NCBI GenBank assembly: GCA_021805985.1
Contig: JAJZDN010000007.1
Span: 30,155 to 94,154, forward strand
Direction of reading: 5' to 3'
Source: Planctomycetota bacterium
GTDB lineage: Bacteria > Planctomycetota > Phycisphaerae > WQYP01
Length of the DNA stretch: 64,000 nucleotides
The translations under genes were made by a program, and so were the position numbers. The notes beneath the pieces are model-generated. The model was not told the DNA's origin. It saw only the letters and a program-made list of their open reading frames with translations, and searched no databases. Shown here in pieces: positions 1 through 11,503 of this stretch (its first letter is position 1; every line of letters starts with the position of its first letter).

Positions 1-481
1 TGTAATCATCAATATATATATTATGGAAGCTTTTTTCGCCCATCGCCTTGAGATGACGCGCCCAATTATCAAAGGCGGTTGTCACTTTCCAGCCGACCTG
101 CTGACAGAGCACCGGATCGCCCAGCGCCGGATCACCACCGCCGACAATGACAAGATTATTTCCCACACGATAAAGGCGCGTTTGCAGCGTACCGTGCGCG
201 CCAAGGTGATCAAAAGCATCCGAGGTTGTCAGCAATTTGCCGCAGCTTCCGGGCATCAAAGGCAGATCAGGATGGTAACTGTAGACTGTGACGGCTCGCC
301 CCTGCCGCAATTCCACCAGATTAATGGCAACCTGCCCGCCGCGCAGTTGTGGATTGGTCAGCAGCCCCGCAATCCGCCCGGCCAGCGTCTGCCCCCCGGC
401 CACCGCCGACAACGCCGAAAGCGTTGCAGCTAACATCACACAATAGCCAATTGCCCGGGGGAAAAATCGCTTTCGGTACAT
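1..481 (-). CDS. dacB: D-alanyl-D-alanine carboxypeptidase / PBP4-type (S13 family), truncated by window edge
   Basis: Reverse strand reads MYRKRFFPRAIGYCVMLAATLSALSAVAGGQTLAGRIAGLL...LMPGSCGKLLTTSDAFDHLG...NNLVIVGGGDPALGDP with no stop to the window edge; signal peptide, SxxK-like SCGK and VGGGDP motifs. Missing from ORF track because it is open-ended. Confidence 0.7.
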   Translation of the reverse strand, partial: MYRKRFFPRAIGYCVMLAATLSALSAVAGGQTLAGRIAGLLTNPQLRGGQVAINLVELRQGRAVTVYSYHPDLPLMPGSCGKLLTTSDAFDHLGAHGTLQTRLYRVGNNLVIVGGGDPALGDPVLCQQVGWKVTTAFDNWARHLKAMGEKSFHNIYIDDY

Positions 482-603
482 CCATGCAACCTTAAAAAAA
501 GTCCTCAAGGCATGATCCGTCAAAACCATGTTGCGGAACATGCCCATTGATTTATCTTGAGCCTATACCCAAGTGGTAATTCCTATACGCTCGGCGTACC
601 GAG

Positions 604-1986
604 TTAGTGCGATACTGGCGTTCCCAAAAGTCGGCCGACTTCGTCAAGCTTCTTTTTCATGGTCTCTGCCGTATTGGCTTCGAGATTCAACCGCAATAAC
701 GGCTCCGTATTACTTTTGCGGACATTAAACCACCATGTGTCGTATTCTACGGTAATGCCGTCAAGATAATCTATAGAAGCGTCCTTATATGTTTGGGCCA
801 GCCGGGCGATGGCCGCATCCTTGTCAGACACTTCGTAGTTTATTTCGCCGCTGCTATGCCAGCGCAGCAAAGGCTTAAGCACATGACTTACGGGAGTGTC
901 GTAGCGCGAAAGCACCGACAGAATACAGGCAAAAGCAATTGCGCCGCTGTCACAGTTGAAGTTATCCCGGAAATAAAAATGCCCCGATAGTTCGCCACCG
1001 AAGACCCCTTTGCTGTCGGCCAGAGATTTTTTCATAAATGCATGGCCGACGCGCTCACGCCGGGGCACGCCACCGGCATTCTGGATTTCCTCTTTCACCA
1101 CGCGGCTGGACCGCAGATCATACACCACCGCTGCCCCCGGATTGGCTTTCAGGAAATCTTTTGCCAACAGTGCTGTGGCGATGTCGCAACGTATGATGCG
1201 GGCCTGTTCATCAACAAATATGCACCGGTCGGCATCACCGTCAAAACACACGCCTAGATCCGCAGCGTTGGAAAGCACAGATTCCTGCAACTGCCGAAGG
1301 TTGGCATCCACCAGAGGATTGGGGTCATGCTTAAATGACCCGGTGATTTCCATATTGATGGGAATGATATTGAGGTTGGGTTGATCCATGAAAATATCGC
1401 GGATAAATTTTCCCGCCATGCCGTTGCCAGCGTCCACAACAACCTTCAACGGACGCGCCAGTTTCAGAAAACGCAGCACATGTCCTTTGTAGGGTAGCTT
1501 CAGATCCATGTGTTCGACGGCACCAAACTGCGCTGGAGGATTTTTTCGCATGGAAAATACCAGTCTTTTAATTTCTTGCAGGCCGGTATTTTCCCCGATC
1601 GGCCGCGCATGTACGCCGCTGATTTTAAACCCGTTGTACTGGGCGGGATTGTGGGATGCCGTGGTTTGGATTCCGCCGCAGCAGCCCAGATGATTAATGG
1701 CAAAATAAATTTCCGGCGTGTCGATCATCCCAATATCAATACACCCTGTACCGGTGGACCGAATGCCTTCAATGAGCGATTGACTAAGCGAAGGGCTGCT
1801 AAGCCGCATATCCCGGCCGACAATAACCATATTTTTTCGCGGATCCGCCTTGTCCAGACCGGTAAGATTCATCCGCATGAACTGGGCGCACGCGTAACCG
1901 ATTTTCCAAGCCATTTCTTCGTTGAGTTGATCCGGGTATGTCCCTCGCACGTCATACGCCTTAAAAACTTTTTCATTCATGTACAT
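604..1986 (-). CDS. phosphomannomutase/phosphoglucomutase
   Basis: FKAYDVRGTYPDQ N-terminus, phosphoserine loop TASHNPAQYNGFK, metal loop DGDADRC, C-terminal RKSNTEPLLRLNLEA. Confidence 0.93.
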   Translation of the reverse strand: MYMNEKVFKAYDVRGTYPDQLNEEMAWKIGYACAQFMRMNLTGLDKADPRKNMVIVGRDMRLSSPSLSQSLIEGIRSTGTGCIDIGMIDTPEIYFAINHLGCCGGIQTTASHNPAQYNGFKISGVHARPIGENTGLQEIKRLVFSMRKNPPAQFGAVEHMDLKLPYKGHVLRFLKLARPLKVVVDAGNGMAGKFIRDIFMDQPNLNIIPINMEITGSFKHDPNPLVDANLRQLQESVLSNAADLGVCFDGDADRCIFVDEQARIIRCDIATALLAKDFLKANPGAAVVYDLRSSRVVKEEIQNAGGVPRRERVGHAFMKKSLADSKGVFGGELSGHFYFRDNFNCDSGAIAFACILSVLSRYDTPVSHVLKPLLRWHSSGEINYEVSDKDAAIARLAQTYKDASIDYLDGITVEYDTWWFNVRKSNTEPLLRLNLEANTAETMKKKLDEVGRLLGTPVSH

Positions 1987-2174
1987 TCCTCATGGATTCA
2001 TGTTTATTGAACTTCCGGTCGGGAAGCTTAGTAAGCCAATGTCGCACATTATCCGTCGCGTTTCAAACGCCGCAGGTTCGAACCTTGCCGCATTTCCGCA
2101 TCCGCGGTGTGGAAAGCCGATCCATATACAGCGCGGCTCGACGGATATGGTATCGCAGAATCAGGGGTTATTCC

Positions 2175-2282
2175 ATGGCGCAAGCAGGACAATCACATAT
2201 CCGCGGAGCGCTCAACGTCGGCTACACGCCCCGGCAAGTCGTGCAAGTGGTGACGCAAATTCCTGCAATTTGCTTTGTTTTA
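2175..2282 (+). pseudogene. carboxymuconolactone decarboxylase (AhpD-like) C-terminal relic
   Basis: Frame reads AQAGQSHIRGALNVGYTPRQVVQVVTQI, resembling the CMD signature (HI.GALN.G.TP.E..EV..Q); no start or remaining domain around it. Confidence 0.45.
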
Positions 2283-2411
2283 CGTGATCGGCTATCATTT
2301 TTGCATCATCCTTCCCGACGATGAACCCCTCAATGTTGAGTTGCTTACGCGGGAAATTCGCCGAAGCCCGCACCTAAGCGTTTGCGGGATCGGCTATTCT
2401 ATTGGAGCCTT

Positions 2412-3992
2412 ATGGCCTTTTCCTCTTTCGGCCTTCATGCCGACATTTTGCGCGGCATCAAAGACCTCGCATTTACTCATCCCACACCCATTCAGACACA
2501 GGCGATTCCGCCGGCTATGGAAGGCAAGGATGTCCTGGCCTGCGCCGCAACCGGCTCAGGTAAAACCGCCGCGTTTATGTTGCCCACGATCCATCATTTG
2601 ATGAATCGTCAACCGCAACAGCCCCGCCGCACGGCGCGCGCCCTGGTGTTGACACCGACGCGCGAGTTGGCCACACAGATACTTGAAAATCTTAATACTC
2701 TGGCGGTTCACACGCCGATTTCGGGCGCGGTCATTATCGGCGGCATGAGCATGGGGCCGCAGGCGCACGCGTTCCGCACGGGAACGGAAATTTTAATTGC
2801 CACGCCGGGGCGGCTGCTAGATCATCTTCGGCAATCCTACGCCAAATTCGACGGCCTGGAAATTTTGATTCTGGATGAAGCCGACCGGATGCTGGATATG
2901 GGCTTTCTTCCGGATATCCGGAGAATTTTGAAGATGCTGCCCGCCAAGCGGCAGACGCTGTTTTTCTCTGCGACGATGCCCTCGGAAATCCGCCAACTGA
3001 CGCGCGAGATGCTCAAGGACCCGACAACAATTCAAATTGATCGACAAACCACTCCGCCAGCCGCTATTACGCAGGCTATTTATCCGGTGGCGCAACACTT
3101 GAAATCCGCCCTTTTGATCAAACTGCTGGAAAATCAGGGGCTGGAATCGGTCATCTGTTTTACGCGCACCAAACACCGCGCAAATCGTTTGGCGACCACG
3201 TTGGATAAAAGCCATATTTCCTGTGCGCCCATTCACGGCAACCGTTCCATGGCCCAGCGAACCTCTGCACTGGCGGGGTTCAAGGCGGGAAAATTTCGGG
3301 TGCTGGTGGCCACGGATATCGCGGCACGCGGCATTGACATTGCCGACGTTTCACATGTCATTAATTTCGATTGTCCGCATATTCCAGAAGATTACGTACA
3401 CCGCATTGGCCGAACCGGCCGGGCATCGGCCACGGGCGACGCGTTTACATTTGTAGCGCCGGATGAGGAAAACAGCGTCCGATATATCGAAAAGACCATC
3501 GGCAAGCGACTACCGCGCGTGACGCTGCCTGATTTTGACTACACGCAGAAATCCGTTGAATCTCTGGAAGTGCCGATTGCCCAGAGGATCGCGGCCATTC
3601 GCCAGCGAAAAGCCGACGAGCGGGCGCGGCGTGAAAAAAATACTCCCAACCGCCCGGATGCCAATGCCCCGCGCCCCTTTGGACGCACCACCCATCCGGA
3701 TGCAGCGCCGCAGGGGCAGCATCATCCAAGGGCCGGTCAGTTTCAGAACCGCGGCGGTGCCGACCGGACTCAACCACGTCAATCTACTGATGGGCCACGG
3801 CCTTTTAATTCAAAATCATCCGGTCAGGGCAACCGTTCCGGCGGGGGAGAACCCGGGCGGCGCTTTGGCGGCAAGCCTAATCATCCGCGATCGGGGCCTG
3901 CACGCTCGGGCGGTGGTGCACCGTTCTGGCAACAGCGCGGTGACAGCGGCCAAGGTGGACGCTCCAAGCCGAATCGTCGCGGTCCACGGTAG
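2412..3992 (+). CDS. DEAD-box ATP-dependent RNA helicase, RhlE-like
   Basis: FSSFGLHADILRGI Q-motif region, ATGSGKT, PTRELA, DEAD, SAT, RGIDIADV, HRIGRTGR; Arg/Gly-rich basic tail. Confidence 0.95.
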   Translation: MAFSSFGLHADILRGIKDLAFTHPTPIQTQAIPPAMEGKDVLACAATGSGKTAAFMLPTIHHLMNRQPQQPRRTARALVLTPTRELATQILENLNTLAVHTPISGAVIIGGMSMGPQAHAFRTGTEILIATPGRLLDHLRQSYAKFDGLEILILDEADRMLDMGFLPDIRRILKMLPAKRQTLFFSATMPSEIRQLTREMLKDPTTIQIDRQTTPPAAITQAIYPVAQHLKSALLIKLLENQGLESVICFTRTKHRANRLATTLDKSHISCAPIHGNRSMAQRTSALAGFKAGKFRVLVATDIAARGIDIADVSHVINFDCPHIPEDYVHRIGRTGRASATGDAFTFVAPDEENSVRYIEKTIGKRLPRVTLPDFDYTQKSVESLEVPIAQRIAAIRQRKADERARREKNTPNRPDANAPRPFGRTTHPDAAPQGQHHPRAGQFQNRGGADRTQPRQSTDGPRPFNSKSSGQGNRSGGGEPGRRFGGKPNHPRSGPARSGGGAPFWQQRGDSGQGGRSKPNRRGPR

Positions 3993-4221
3993 CGGCCCCG
4001 GATCGCCCTGGGTGCAAAATCTTTCCTCAATTGGGTCCATAACGTATGTAGTGCGATATGGCAGGCACCTTATTATTGCTTCGATCGCTCGCGACAATGC
4101 CATGAAGTCCCATATTTATTCGTGATTGCGAAATAATTAATTTTTCATTTATTGCATCACTGTTTCGATGTTGGCGTTGTACAATAGTGGGAGGCGGTAC
4201 TGGTTCGTGTTGAGGTGGTCA

Positions 4222-5733
4222 ATGAAGTTTGCAAATATAACCCGTTGTGTGGTCTTGACTTTGGCCGGGTTTGGAATTCTTCTTCCGACGTTGACAGCCC
4301 AGGCAGAGTTTTTTAATCCTAAAGCGCATATTCCACCCCGCGCACATCGCGTGCGCATGTCCGGCGGTGAAGCCACCGCCCCGTTGCCGCTGCCTGCGAC
4401 ACCGGTTCGCAGGTCTGAGCATCATCGCAAGCCTGCCCCCCCGGCTCTGATCGGGATGTTGAATCTGAATGTGATTAAAGATCATCGGGTGATGAATTAC
4501 CCCACCGAAACCATTGACATTGAAACGCTGATGAATTGGACCAACTCCCAGTTGGGCCTGCACTATCGGTATGTGCAGGTGGATCCCATGAAGTTCAGTT
4601 ACAGCCCTACTCAGTTACCCGTACTGTATATCACCGGTTGGACGCCGCTGCCCCATTTCAGTCAGGCGGTACTGGCGCGTATCCGCGGGTACATTACCGC
4701 GGGCGGAACGCTGCTGATTAACTCCAGTTGCGGCCGGCCGGAATTTAATCAAAGCGTCATCCAGTTTGAACATGATCTGTTTCCGGATCGTCCGTTCGGC
4801 CCCTTATCGCTGGATGATGCCCTGTACCATGATCTTAACCGCATCAGCACTCTACGGTTCCGCAAGGGCACAGGGCCGTGGAAACAAATCCCCGCCTACC
4901 TTGATGTTATGTACATGGGTTGCCGAGCCGCGATTATTTTCTCCCCCATTGATATGAGTTGGGGCTGGAATGCCGGAGCGCACCCGATCAAGGGCGGCAC
5001 GCTGTACGCTCAGCAGGATGCGCTGCGGTTGGGCGCTAATATTCTCACGTATGTGCTGGCTAATTTCCAATATGGCCGCGCCTTTGAAATTCAAAAAATT
5101 TATCAGCAGCAGCGCATTCCGACGCGGGATCAGCTTGTTGTTGCGCAGGTCGTGAACAATGGCGATTGGAACCCCACCCCCCATGGCCTGCCCAATCTGC
5201 TGAAATTCATCGACCAGAAAACTACTTTAAGCGTGCAGTTCAAACGCCAAAAAGTCACCCTGGATTCCTTAAAAATTGGGGCTTATCCGATTCTCTACAT
5301 GACGGGCCTGCGCAATTTCGCGTGGACCGCAACGGAAATTAAAAATCTCCACAACTATCTCCACGCCGGCGGCGTGCTGATTGCCGACGACGCCATGGGG
5401 GCCAGCGCCTTTGATCAGGCCTTCCGCAAGGAAATTAAACTGGCCCTGCCGCACCACAAGTTGCAAATGCTGCCAATGGATTCACCGGTCTACCATGACG
5501 TATTTAACGTCGAACACGTGGATTATTCAGCTGTAGTGCAAAGCACCGCCCCGACTCTTCACCGTCCGGTGCTTGAGGCTATTAGTATTGATGGAACGCC
5601 GGTGGTAATTTACAGCCGTCTGTCGCTTTCCAACGGCTGGGAAGACTTGCCCAATCCATATGCCAAGGCGTATTCAACCGAGGATTCGCTGAAGCTCGGG
5701 ACAAATATTCTCGTATATGCCATGACGCACTGA
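4222..5733 (+). CDS. exported protein with two DUF4159-like domains
   Basis: Signal peptide; YITGWTPLPHFSQAVLARIRGYITAGGTLLINSSCGRPEF and LYMTGLRNFAWTATEIKNLHNYLHAGGVLIADDAMGASAF are two copies of the same fold signature. Confidence 0.8.
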   Translation: MKFANITRCVVLTLAGFGILLPTLTAQAEFFNPKAHIPPRAHRVRMSGGEATAPLPLPATPVRRSEHHRKPAPPALIGMLNLNVIKDHRVMNYPTETIDIETLMNWTNSQLGLHYRYVQVDPMKFSYSPTQLPVLYITGWTPLPHFSQAVLARIRGYITAGGTLLINSSCGRPEFNQSVIQFEHDLFPDRPFGPLSLDDALYHDLNRISTLRFRKGTGPWKQIPAYLDVMYMGCRAAIIFSPIDMSWGWNAGAHPIKGGTLYAQQDALRLGANILTYVLANFQYGRAFEIQKIYQQQRIPTRDQLVVAQVVNNGDWNPTPHGLPNLLKFIDQKTTLSVQFKRQKVTLDSLKIGAYPILYMTGLRNFAWTATEIKNLHNYLHAGGVLIADDAMGASAFDQAFRKEIKLALPHHKLQMLPMDSPVYHDVFNVEHVDYSAVVQSTAPTLHRPVLEAISIDGTPVVIYSRLSLSNGWEDLPNPYAKAYSTEDSLKLGTNILVYAMTH

Positions 5734-5745
5734 GTAGTTGATTAT

Positions 5746-6255
5746 TTACAGGGTGACGTTAATGTTGCGCCGGTAGGTTTCAAACAGGGCCATAAATTCG
5801 CTGTTGAATACAAAATTAAATTCCGGAAATTTCATGCCCGCCATATTCTGATCAATATGGGAAAACATTAATTCCACTTCTCCAACGGCAAGCTCTTCAA
5901 TTTTATTGTCTGCACCGGCCCTGCGGGATCGGATCGCACCGAAAATTGAAGCGCCCGCGGGCGAGACATTGGCGATGGAGGCATCATAAACCAGTTGCTC
6001 ACCGGGACGCACAATGCGGCTGAACGTAGCGCGGCTAATTTTGGCCAGGATCACTTTCTCTTTGAAATCCCGCGCCGCCCCCACCAGAATGCCGCTGGTC
6101 TGGGCCATGCCTTCAATCATCAGGCTTGCCGGCATTACGGGAAAGCCCGGGAAATGATCGTGCAGATGATCTTCCGCAAGCGAGACATTTTTTATGGCTA
6201 CCGCCCGTTTACCGGGTTCAAAGAGTTCGAATTTATCAATCCAGATCCACCGCAT
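5746..6255 (-). CDS. FabZ/FabA-like 3-hydroxyacyl-ACP dehydratase family protein
   Basis: HDHFPGFPVMPASLMIEGMAQTSGIL hot-dog active-site motif. Confidence 0.85.
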   Translation of the reverse strand: MRWIWIDKFELFEPGKRAVAIKNVSLAEDHLHDHFPGFPVMPASLMIEGMAQTSGILVGAARDFKEKVILAKISRATFSRIVRPGEQLVYDASIANVSPAGASIFGAIRSRRAGADNKIEELAVGEVELMFSHIDQNMAGMKFPEFNFVFNSEFMALFETYRRNINVTL

Positions 6256-6282
6256 CTTACGCTCCAGTTGAAATGTTTTATG

Positions 6283-6312
6283 AAAAAAGCCCCGGGCAGT
6301 TTCGCCCGGGGC
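6283..6312 (-). terminator. Rho-independent terminator downstream of gap
   Basis: Perfect GCCCCGGGC-AGTTTC-GCCCGGGGC hairpin followed by T6 on the minus strand. Confidence 0.9.
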
Positions 6313-6339
6313 CTCTATTCATTTGCCGATCATGCCGAA

Positions 6340-7482
<1,143 letters not shown>

Positions 7483-7685
7483 TCAAGGAACCGACAACAA
7501 ACCGACGACAGAACCGCCGAAAGAAAGGTGTTTGAACGGGGTCGTTTAATTTTCGGGGCGTGGTATTTTTTCCGGGCCGGGCCGAAATAACCCTAAATCA
7601 GAGGCACCATTGCCGATGGAATGGCAAGGCCTGCCGCCGGTCAAGGGCGATGAGTATGACCGTGTCCGTAAAGCGAAGACGTCTT

Positions 7686-8150
7686 TTAGAAAAACCCCGA
7701 TAGTAAAGCCTGTTGCTCGACGCCTGCGGCGAGTTCCGGCCACTGTTTGATAAACACATCACCGGAAATTCGCGCCAGTTCCTTTGGCTCAATCTTATAT
7801 AGACCGTCGCCATAGACCCTGCCCCGGGACCGCAACTCATGGCCGGTTATGCCGCTAAGAATCTTGAATACTTCGGCCGCCAGTTCCGGGTGCCCCCGTA
7901 GCAACGCTGCCATGCGGTGGCGCGGATAAAGCATGAGATAAAGATTGGTGGCAATCGCGTGCGATTGATTCCAGATGAATCTGAACGGCTTTTTTTCATC
8001 GTTGCCGCGCCCCATATAAGTACAGAGAAATGGGGCGGCGTCGCGTCGCTCCTGGGCGTACCATGGAGTACGCTTGCCAAGCAGATATCCCTGTTTAATT
8101 TCAATGGATTCCGCACTCGACAAATACGCCCATAACCAAAACAATTTCCC
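7686..8150 (-). pseudogene. C-terminal remnant of class I SAM-dependent (N6-adenine, Eco57I/TaqI-type) DNA methyltransferase
   Basis: LFWLWAYLSSAESIEIKQGYLLGKRTPWYAQERRDAAPFLCTYMGRG...PFRFIWNQSHAIATNLYLMLYP...GRVYGDGLYKIEPKELARI resembles the C-terminus of large R-M methylases; no catalytic NPPY/SAM domain present, ORF runs into the HD-GYP gene. Confidence 0.65.
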
Positions 8151-8257
8151 GATTTGCCCTGCAATCGAGTTCGGCATCGCCGGCGAAGCCGGCGGTTTTA
8201 TGATGGACGGCAAGATGGATGTTGGGGTTCTTGGGCAGCGGGCCACGGGCAGCGGCG

Positions 8258-9277
8258 TCAGGTGATAATTTGCGGGCATTCGGCGAAGCGTTCTTTTACT
8301 TCGACGAAGGCGTCTTGAATTTTCAGGAACATGGCTACGATGTCGGGATCAAACTGGGTGCCGGAACCCGCTTCGATCATGGAGCGGGCGATTTCATGGG
8401 TGAAGGCGTCTTTGTATAAACGGCGGGAGGTCAAGGCATCATAAACGTCGGCCACGGCCACAATGCGGCCGCTGATGGGGATGTCCATGCCTCGCATTTG
8501 CGTAGGGTAGCCGGTACCGTCGATGCGTTCATGGTGCGTGGCGATAATTTCCTTGGCGATTCGCAAAAATTCCGCCTGGGGAAATTTGCGTAAGGCAATA
8601 TCAATGGTGTTGGCCCCCAGCGTGGTGTGCGTTTTCATCAAGGCAAATTCGCGATCCGTCAGGCGACCGGGTTTCAACAGAACATAATCCGGGATAGCAA
8701 CCTTGCCGATGTCATGCAGGGGGCTGGTAAGGTACATCCAGCGTATGAAGTTGGCGGTTATGTCTTCCTGATATTTGGGGTTGGACGCCATTTCCTGGGC
8801 CAGCAGGCGCGAATAGGTTTGCACGCGCTCCAGATGCATACCGGTTTCCGGATCACGCGATTCGGCAAGCTTGGCCATGGCGAAAATTGCCAGGTTGCGC
8901 GTATCGGTGGATAGCACACGCTCGCCGCTTCGCACGCGCGCCACGAGTTCATCCGGGTCATACGGCTTGCTGATAAAATCATCGGCCCCAGCGGTCAGGC
9001 CGCGGACGCGTTCCTGGGCGTCATTAAGCGAAGTCACGAGGATAATATACACATACCCCCAGACTTCCTCGCGGCGAACGGTCTGGCACAAAGATAAAGC
9101 GCTTAGGGATGACTGAATCTCCCAGTCGGCCACGATCAAATGCGCCAATCCCTGGCGGATAATTTCCAAAGCTTCTTCCGCGGTTTCAGTGCAGACGACC
9201 TCATGGCCCGCGGCTGCCAGCGTCTTGCGAATCAAGGCAAGACTGACTTTATTATCTTCAACTACCAGTACGCGCAT
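8258..9277 (-). CDS. response regulator with HD-GYP phosphodiesterase domain
   Basis: MRVLVVEDNKVSLALIRKTL receiver; HDIGKVAIPD, HHERIDGTGYP HD-GYP motifs. Confidence 0.95.
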   Translation of the reverse strand: MRVLVVEDNKVSLALIRKTLAAAGHEVVCTETAEEALEIIRQGLAHLIVADWEIQSSLSALSLCQTVRREEVWGYVYIILVTSLNDAQERVRGLTAGADDFISKPYDPDELVARVRSGERVLSTDTRNLAIFAMAKLAESRDPETGMHLERVQTYSRLLAQEMASNPKYQEDITANFIRWMYLTSPLHDIGKVAIPDYVLLKPGRLTDREFALMKTHTTLGANTIDIALRKFPQAEFLRIAKEIIATHHERIDGTGYPTQMRGMDIPISGRIVAVADVYDALTSRRLYKDAFTHEIARSMIEAGSGTQFDPDIVAMFLKIQDAFVEVKERFAECPQIIT

Positions 9278-9406
9278 GAATTAAAACTCCGAACACCGCT
9301 GCAGAGCCGCCATTTAATCCGAAATCATCAGGAAATACAATGCCGCACGGTCGCCGATTTGTCTGAAGTTAATATTTTCCCACGCGAACCGGATAGAATG
9401 CCATCT

Positions 9407-11476
9407 ATGAGAATTGCATTGCTTATGCTGGCCGCGTGTCTGTTAACTTCTGAACTGTGCCTTGGTGCGCCGTTACGCGTTGTGCTAACCGCCCAAAGCC
9501 ATCCGTCGGGTTTATACCATCCGGGCGATCATACAAAGCTCAATATCCGCATAATAAATACGGGAAAAAACGCGCATCTGCTGTCGGGCAATCTGCGCTG
9601 GGTGTGGCAAGGAGGGGATGGAAAAAAAGCGATTTTGTTGGCCAAAACTCCCATCCGCCCCACCATGCTTACGCAGGGACAAATCGTGCGCATCGCGTTG
9701 CCGGAAACATTGGTAGCCGTAGGCCGATATCGCTTGCTTTGGCACAAAGTTGTTATTCCGGCACTTAAAACAGTTCAGTATCCCCGCTGTATTTACGCCG
9801 CGCGCTCCGCGGCTGCGGCAGGCAAAAAAATCCCATGGATTGCCCCCCTGCCGCGACAGTTTATTTCAGGAAATTCCTCCGGGTTTATAGCGGACTACAT
9901 CAGGGAAACGGGAATTAAACAGTACGTATATAACATCCGCCTGTCGGGGGAGCGGGGCAACGATTTCCCTAAACGGACTTTGCGTGTGGCCAAACAACTT
10001 GAACAGGCGGGGGCTAAAATTATTGCGGTTTTTACCGTTGCGGGATCAAGCCCCGACCAAAATCCACAAATTATATACCGCGCGATTACCGATAACCTCA
10101 AAGCTATGAGCGCGGTTTGCCAGGCGGTGGTGGTGCGATTTTCAGGTTCTCCAACGCCGCAAACGGTCTCTATTGTCAATGCAGTTATTCCACGCGTGCA
10201 TGACGCTTTGCGGGCCTTGCATTGCAGAGCGAAATTGTTTGCCACGCCGGATGTCATCGGGGCGGGAGAAGGCAATATGGCGCTGGCGACGATGATCGGC
10301 GGCGTGGCCTTATCGGATACTCGGCAATCGCTGCACCTATGCCACAACCTGGAACAATCCGACCCGGCATTGCCGGTGATGATTTTACCGGCAGCCTATA
10401 CGCGCGCTAACCGCGTTCCGCACCGGGCGGAGCCTGATCCTGCATTGTTTCTGGCGGCGGCAGCGCGGTACGTACCGGTCTTGACTTATTCCAATAATTT
10501 TGAGCCGCACGTACTGGGATCGCGCCAATTTTATAGTCTGGTGCATCCACAGTTGCCTTTCTTGGCGGCGGTTTTTAAGCAGGGCAACGGCTCTTGTGCT
10601 GTGGTCACCGGTTTAGGCTCTGGAGCACTCCCGGATACGCAGTACAGCGATTGGCGTACTAGTCCTCCGTTAATGATCAAACGCAGCGTTTGGCGAGCCG
10701 CGATCAAAGGTGGCACCGCCAGTTGGAAGCACTTGCGGGCACTTTTGCCAGAACCGGGAAAATTTCCACGCGGAAAAATGATCGTCGTGGATGCGGAGGG
10801 ATTAATGGCCACCCGCAATGCGCACGGCCGGAGGCCGCCCGTGCCCTATCCCGGCTGGCAGGAAATTCCCTTAAATCAGCACGTCTACTTTCTTACATAT
10901 CCCGGCACGGCGGCCGATCTCGCAGCAGGGCTGCGAACCGCTGCGATTAAAGATATTCCACTGGGTGTGGTCACCTTGCCGGCCAAGGCAAATGGCCCAT
11001 TGGGACACACAATAAGCCTGTTAATCCGCAACGCCCGCGTGGGGCGATTGCAGGGAATACTTTCTTTGTGGGGGCTTGAAAAATCAGATAAGCACTGCCG
11101 CGTAGTTCAAATGAGTTCCGCGGTTCATTTCGGGCCGATTCACAGCGGTAAGACTGGTGATGTTACGCTGCACCTAAGGCACGGCTATAAAGCCCGCTCA
11201 GGAGAAAAACTCTTCGCGGTGTTAACCTGGCACCGTTGGGTTCAAATTACGAAGCTTTCAACTACCCTTTTAGCACCTGATGCAATTGCACCACCTGAGG
11301 TTGGTGCCTCGCACAAGCCGCAGAACCTGAACATTGCCGGGGCTGGCACCACGAAACCGGAGCCAAAAGCAAGATCAGCCAATTCTAAAAAGGAAAATCT
11401 AAAGCCACAGAATACCACGCAACCAGTGCAACATGTGGAATTGCCGTACATGCCGACAATGAAAAGTCAGAAATAA
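9407..11476 (+). CDS. exported hypothetical protein
   Basis: ORF with signal peptide MRIALLMLAACLLTSELCLGAP; no family recognised. Confidence 0.7.
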   Translation: MRIALLMLAACLLTSELCLGAPLRVVLTAQSHPSGLYHPGDHTKLNIRIINTGKNAHLLSGNLRWVWQGGDGKKAILLAKTPIRPTMLTQGQIVRIALPETLVAVGRYRLLWHKVVIPALKTVQYPRCIYAARSAAAAGKKIPWIAPLPRQFISGNSSGFIADYIRETGIKQYVYNIRLSGERGNDFPKRTLRVAKQLEQAGAKIIAVFTVAGSSPDQNPQIIYRAITDNLKAMSAVCQAVVVRFSGSPTPQTVSIVNAVIPRVHDALRALHCRAKLFATPDVIGAGEGNMALATMIGGVALSDTRQSLHLCHNLEQSDPALPVMILPAAYTRANRVPHRAEPDPALFLAAAARYVPVLTYSNNFEPHVLGSRQFYSLVHPQLPFLAAVFKQGNGSCAVVTGLGSGALPDTQYSDWRTSPPLMIKRSVWRAAIKGGTASWKHLRALLPEPGKFPRGKMIVVDAEGLMATRNAHGRRPPVPYPGWQEIPLNQHVYFLTYPGTAADLAAGLRTAAIKDIPLGVVTLPAKANGPLGHTISLLIRNARVGRLQGILSLWGLEKSDKHCRVVQMSSAVHFGPIHSGKTGDVTLHLRHGYKARSGEKLFAVLTWHRWVQITKLSTTLLAPDAIAPPEVGASHKPQNLNIAGAGTTKPEPKARSANSKKENLKPQNTTQPVQHVELPYMPTMKSQK

Positions 11477-11503
11477 CATTTTCTGCGTTGACGGATCAAC
11501 GAC

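Noticed and set aside
23-433. 136-aa + ORF at the left edge
   Set aside because: Antisense to the PBP4-like carboxypeptidase read on the minus strand.
3535-4125. 196-aa ORF overlapping the helicase C-terminus
   Set aside because: Out-of-frame reading of the helicase Arg/Gly tail; no independent motifs.
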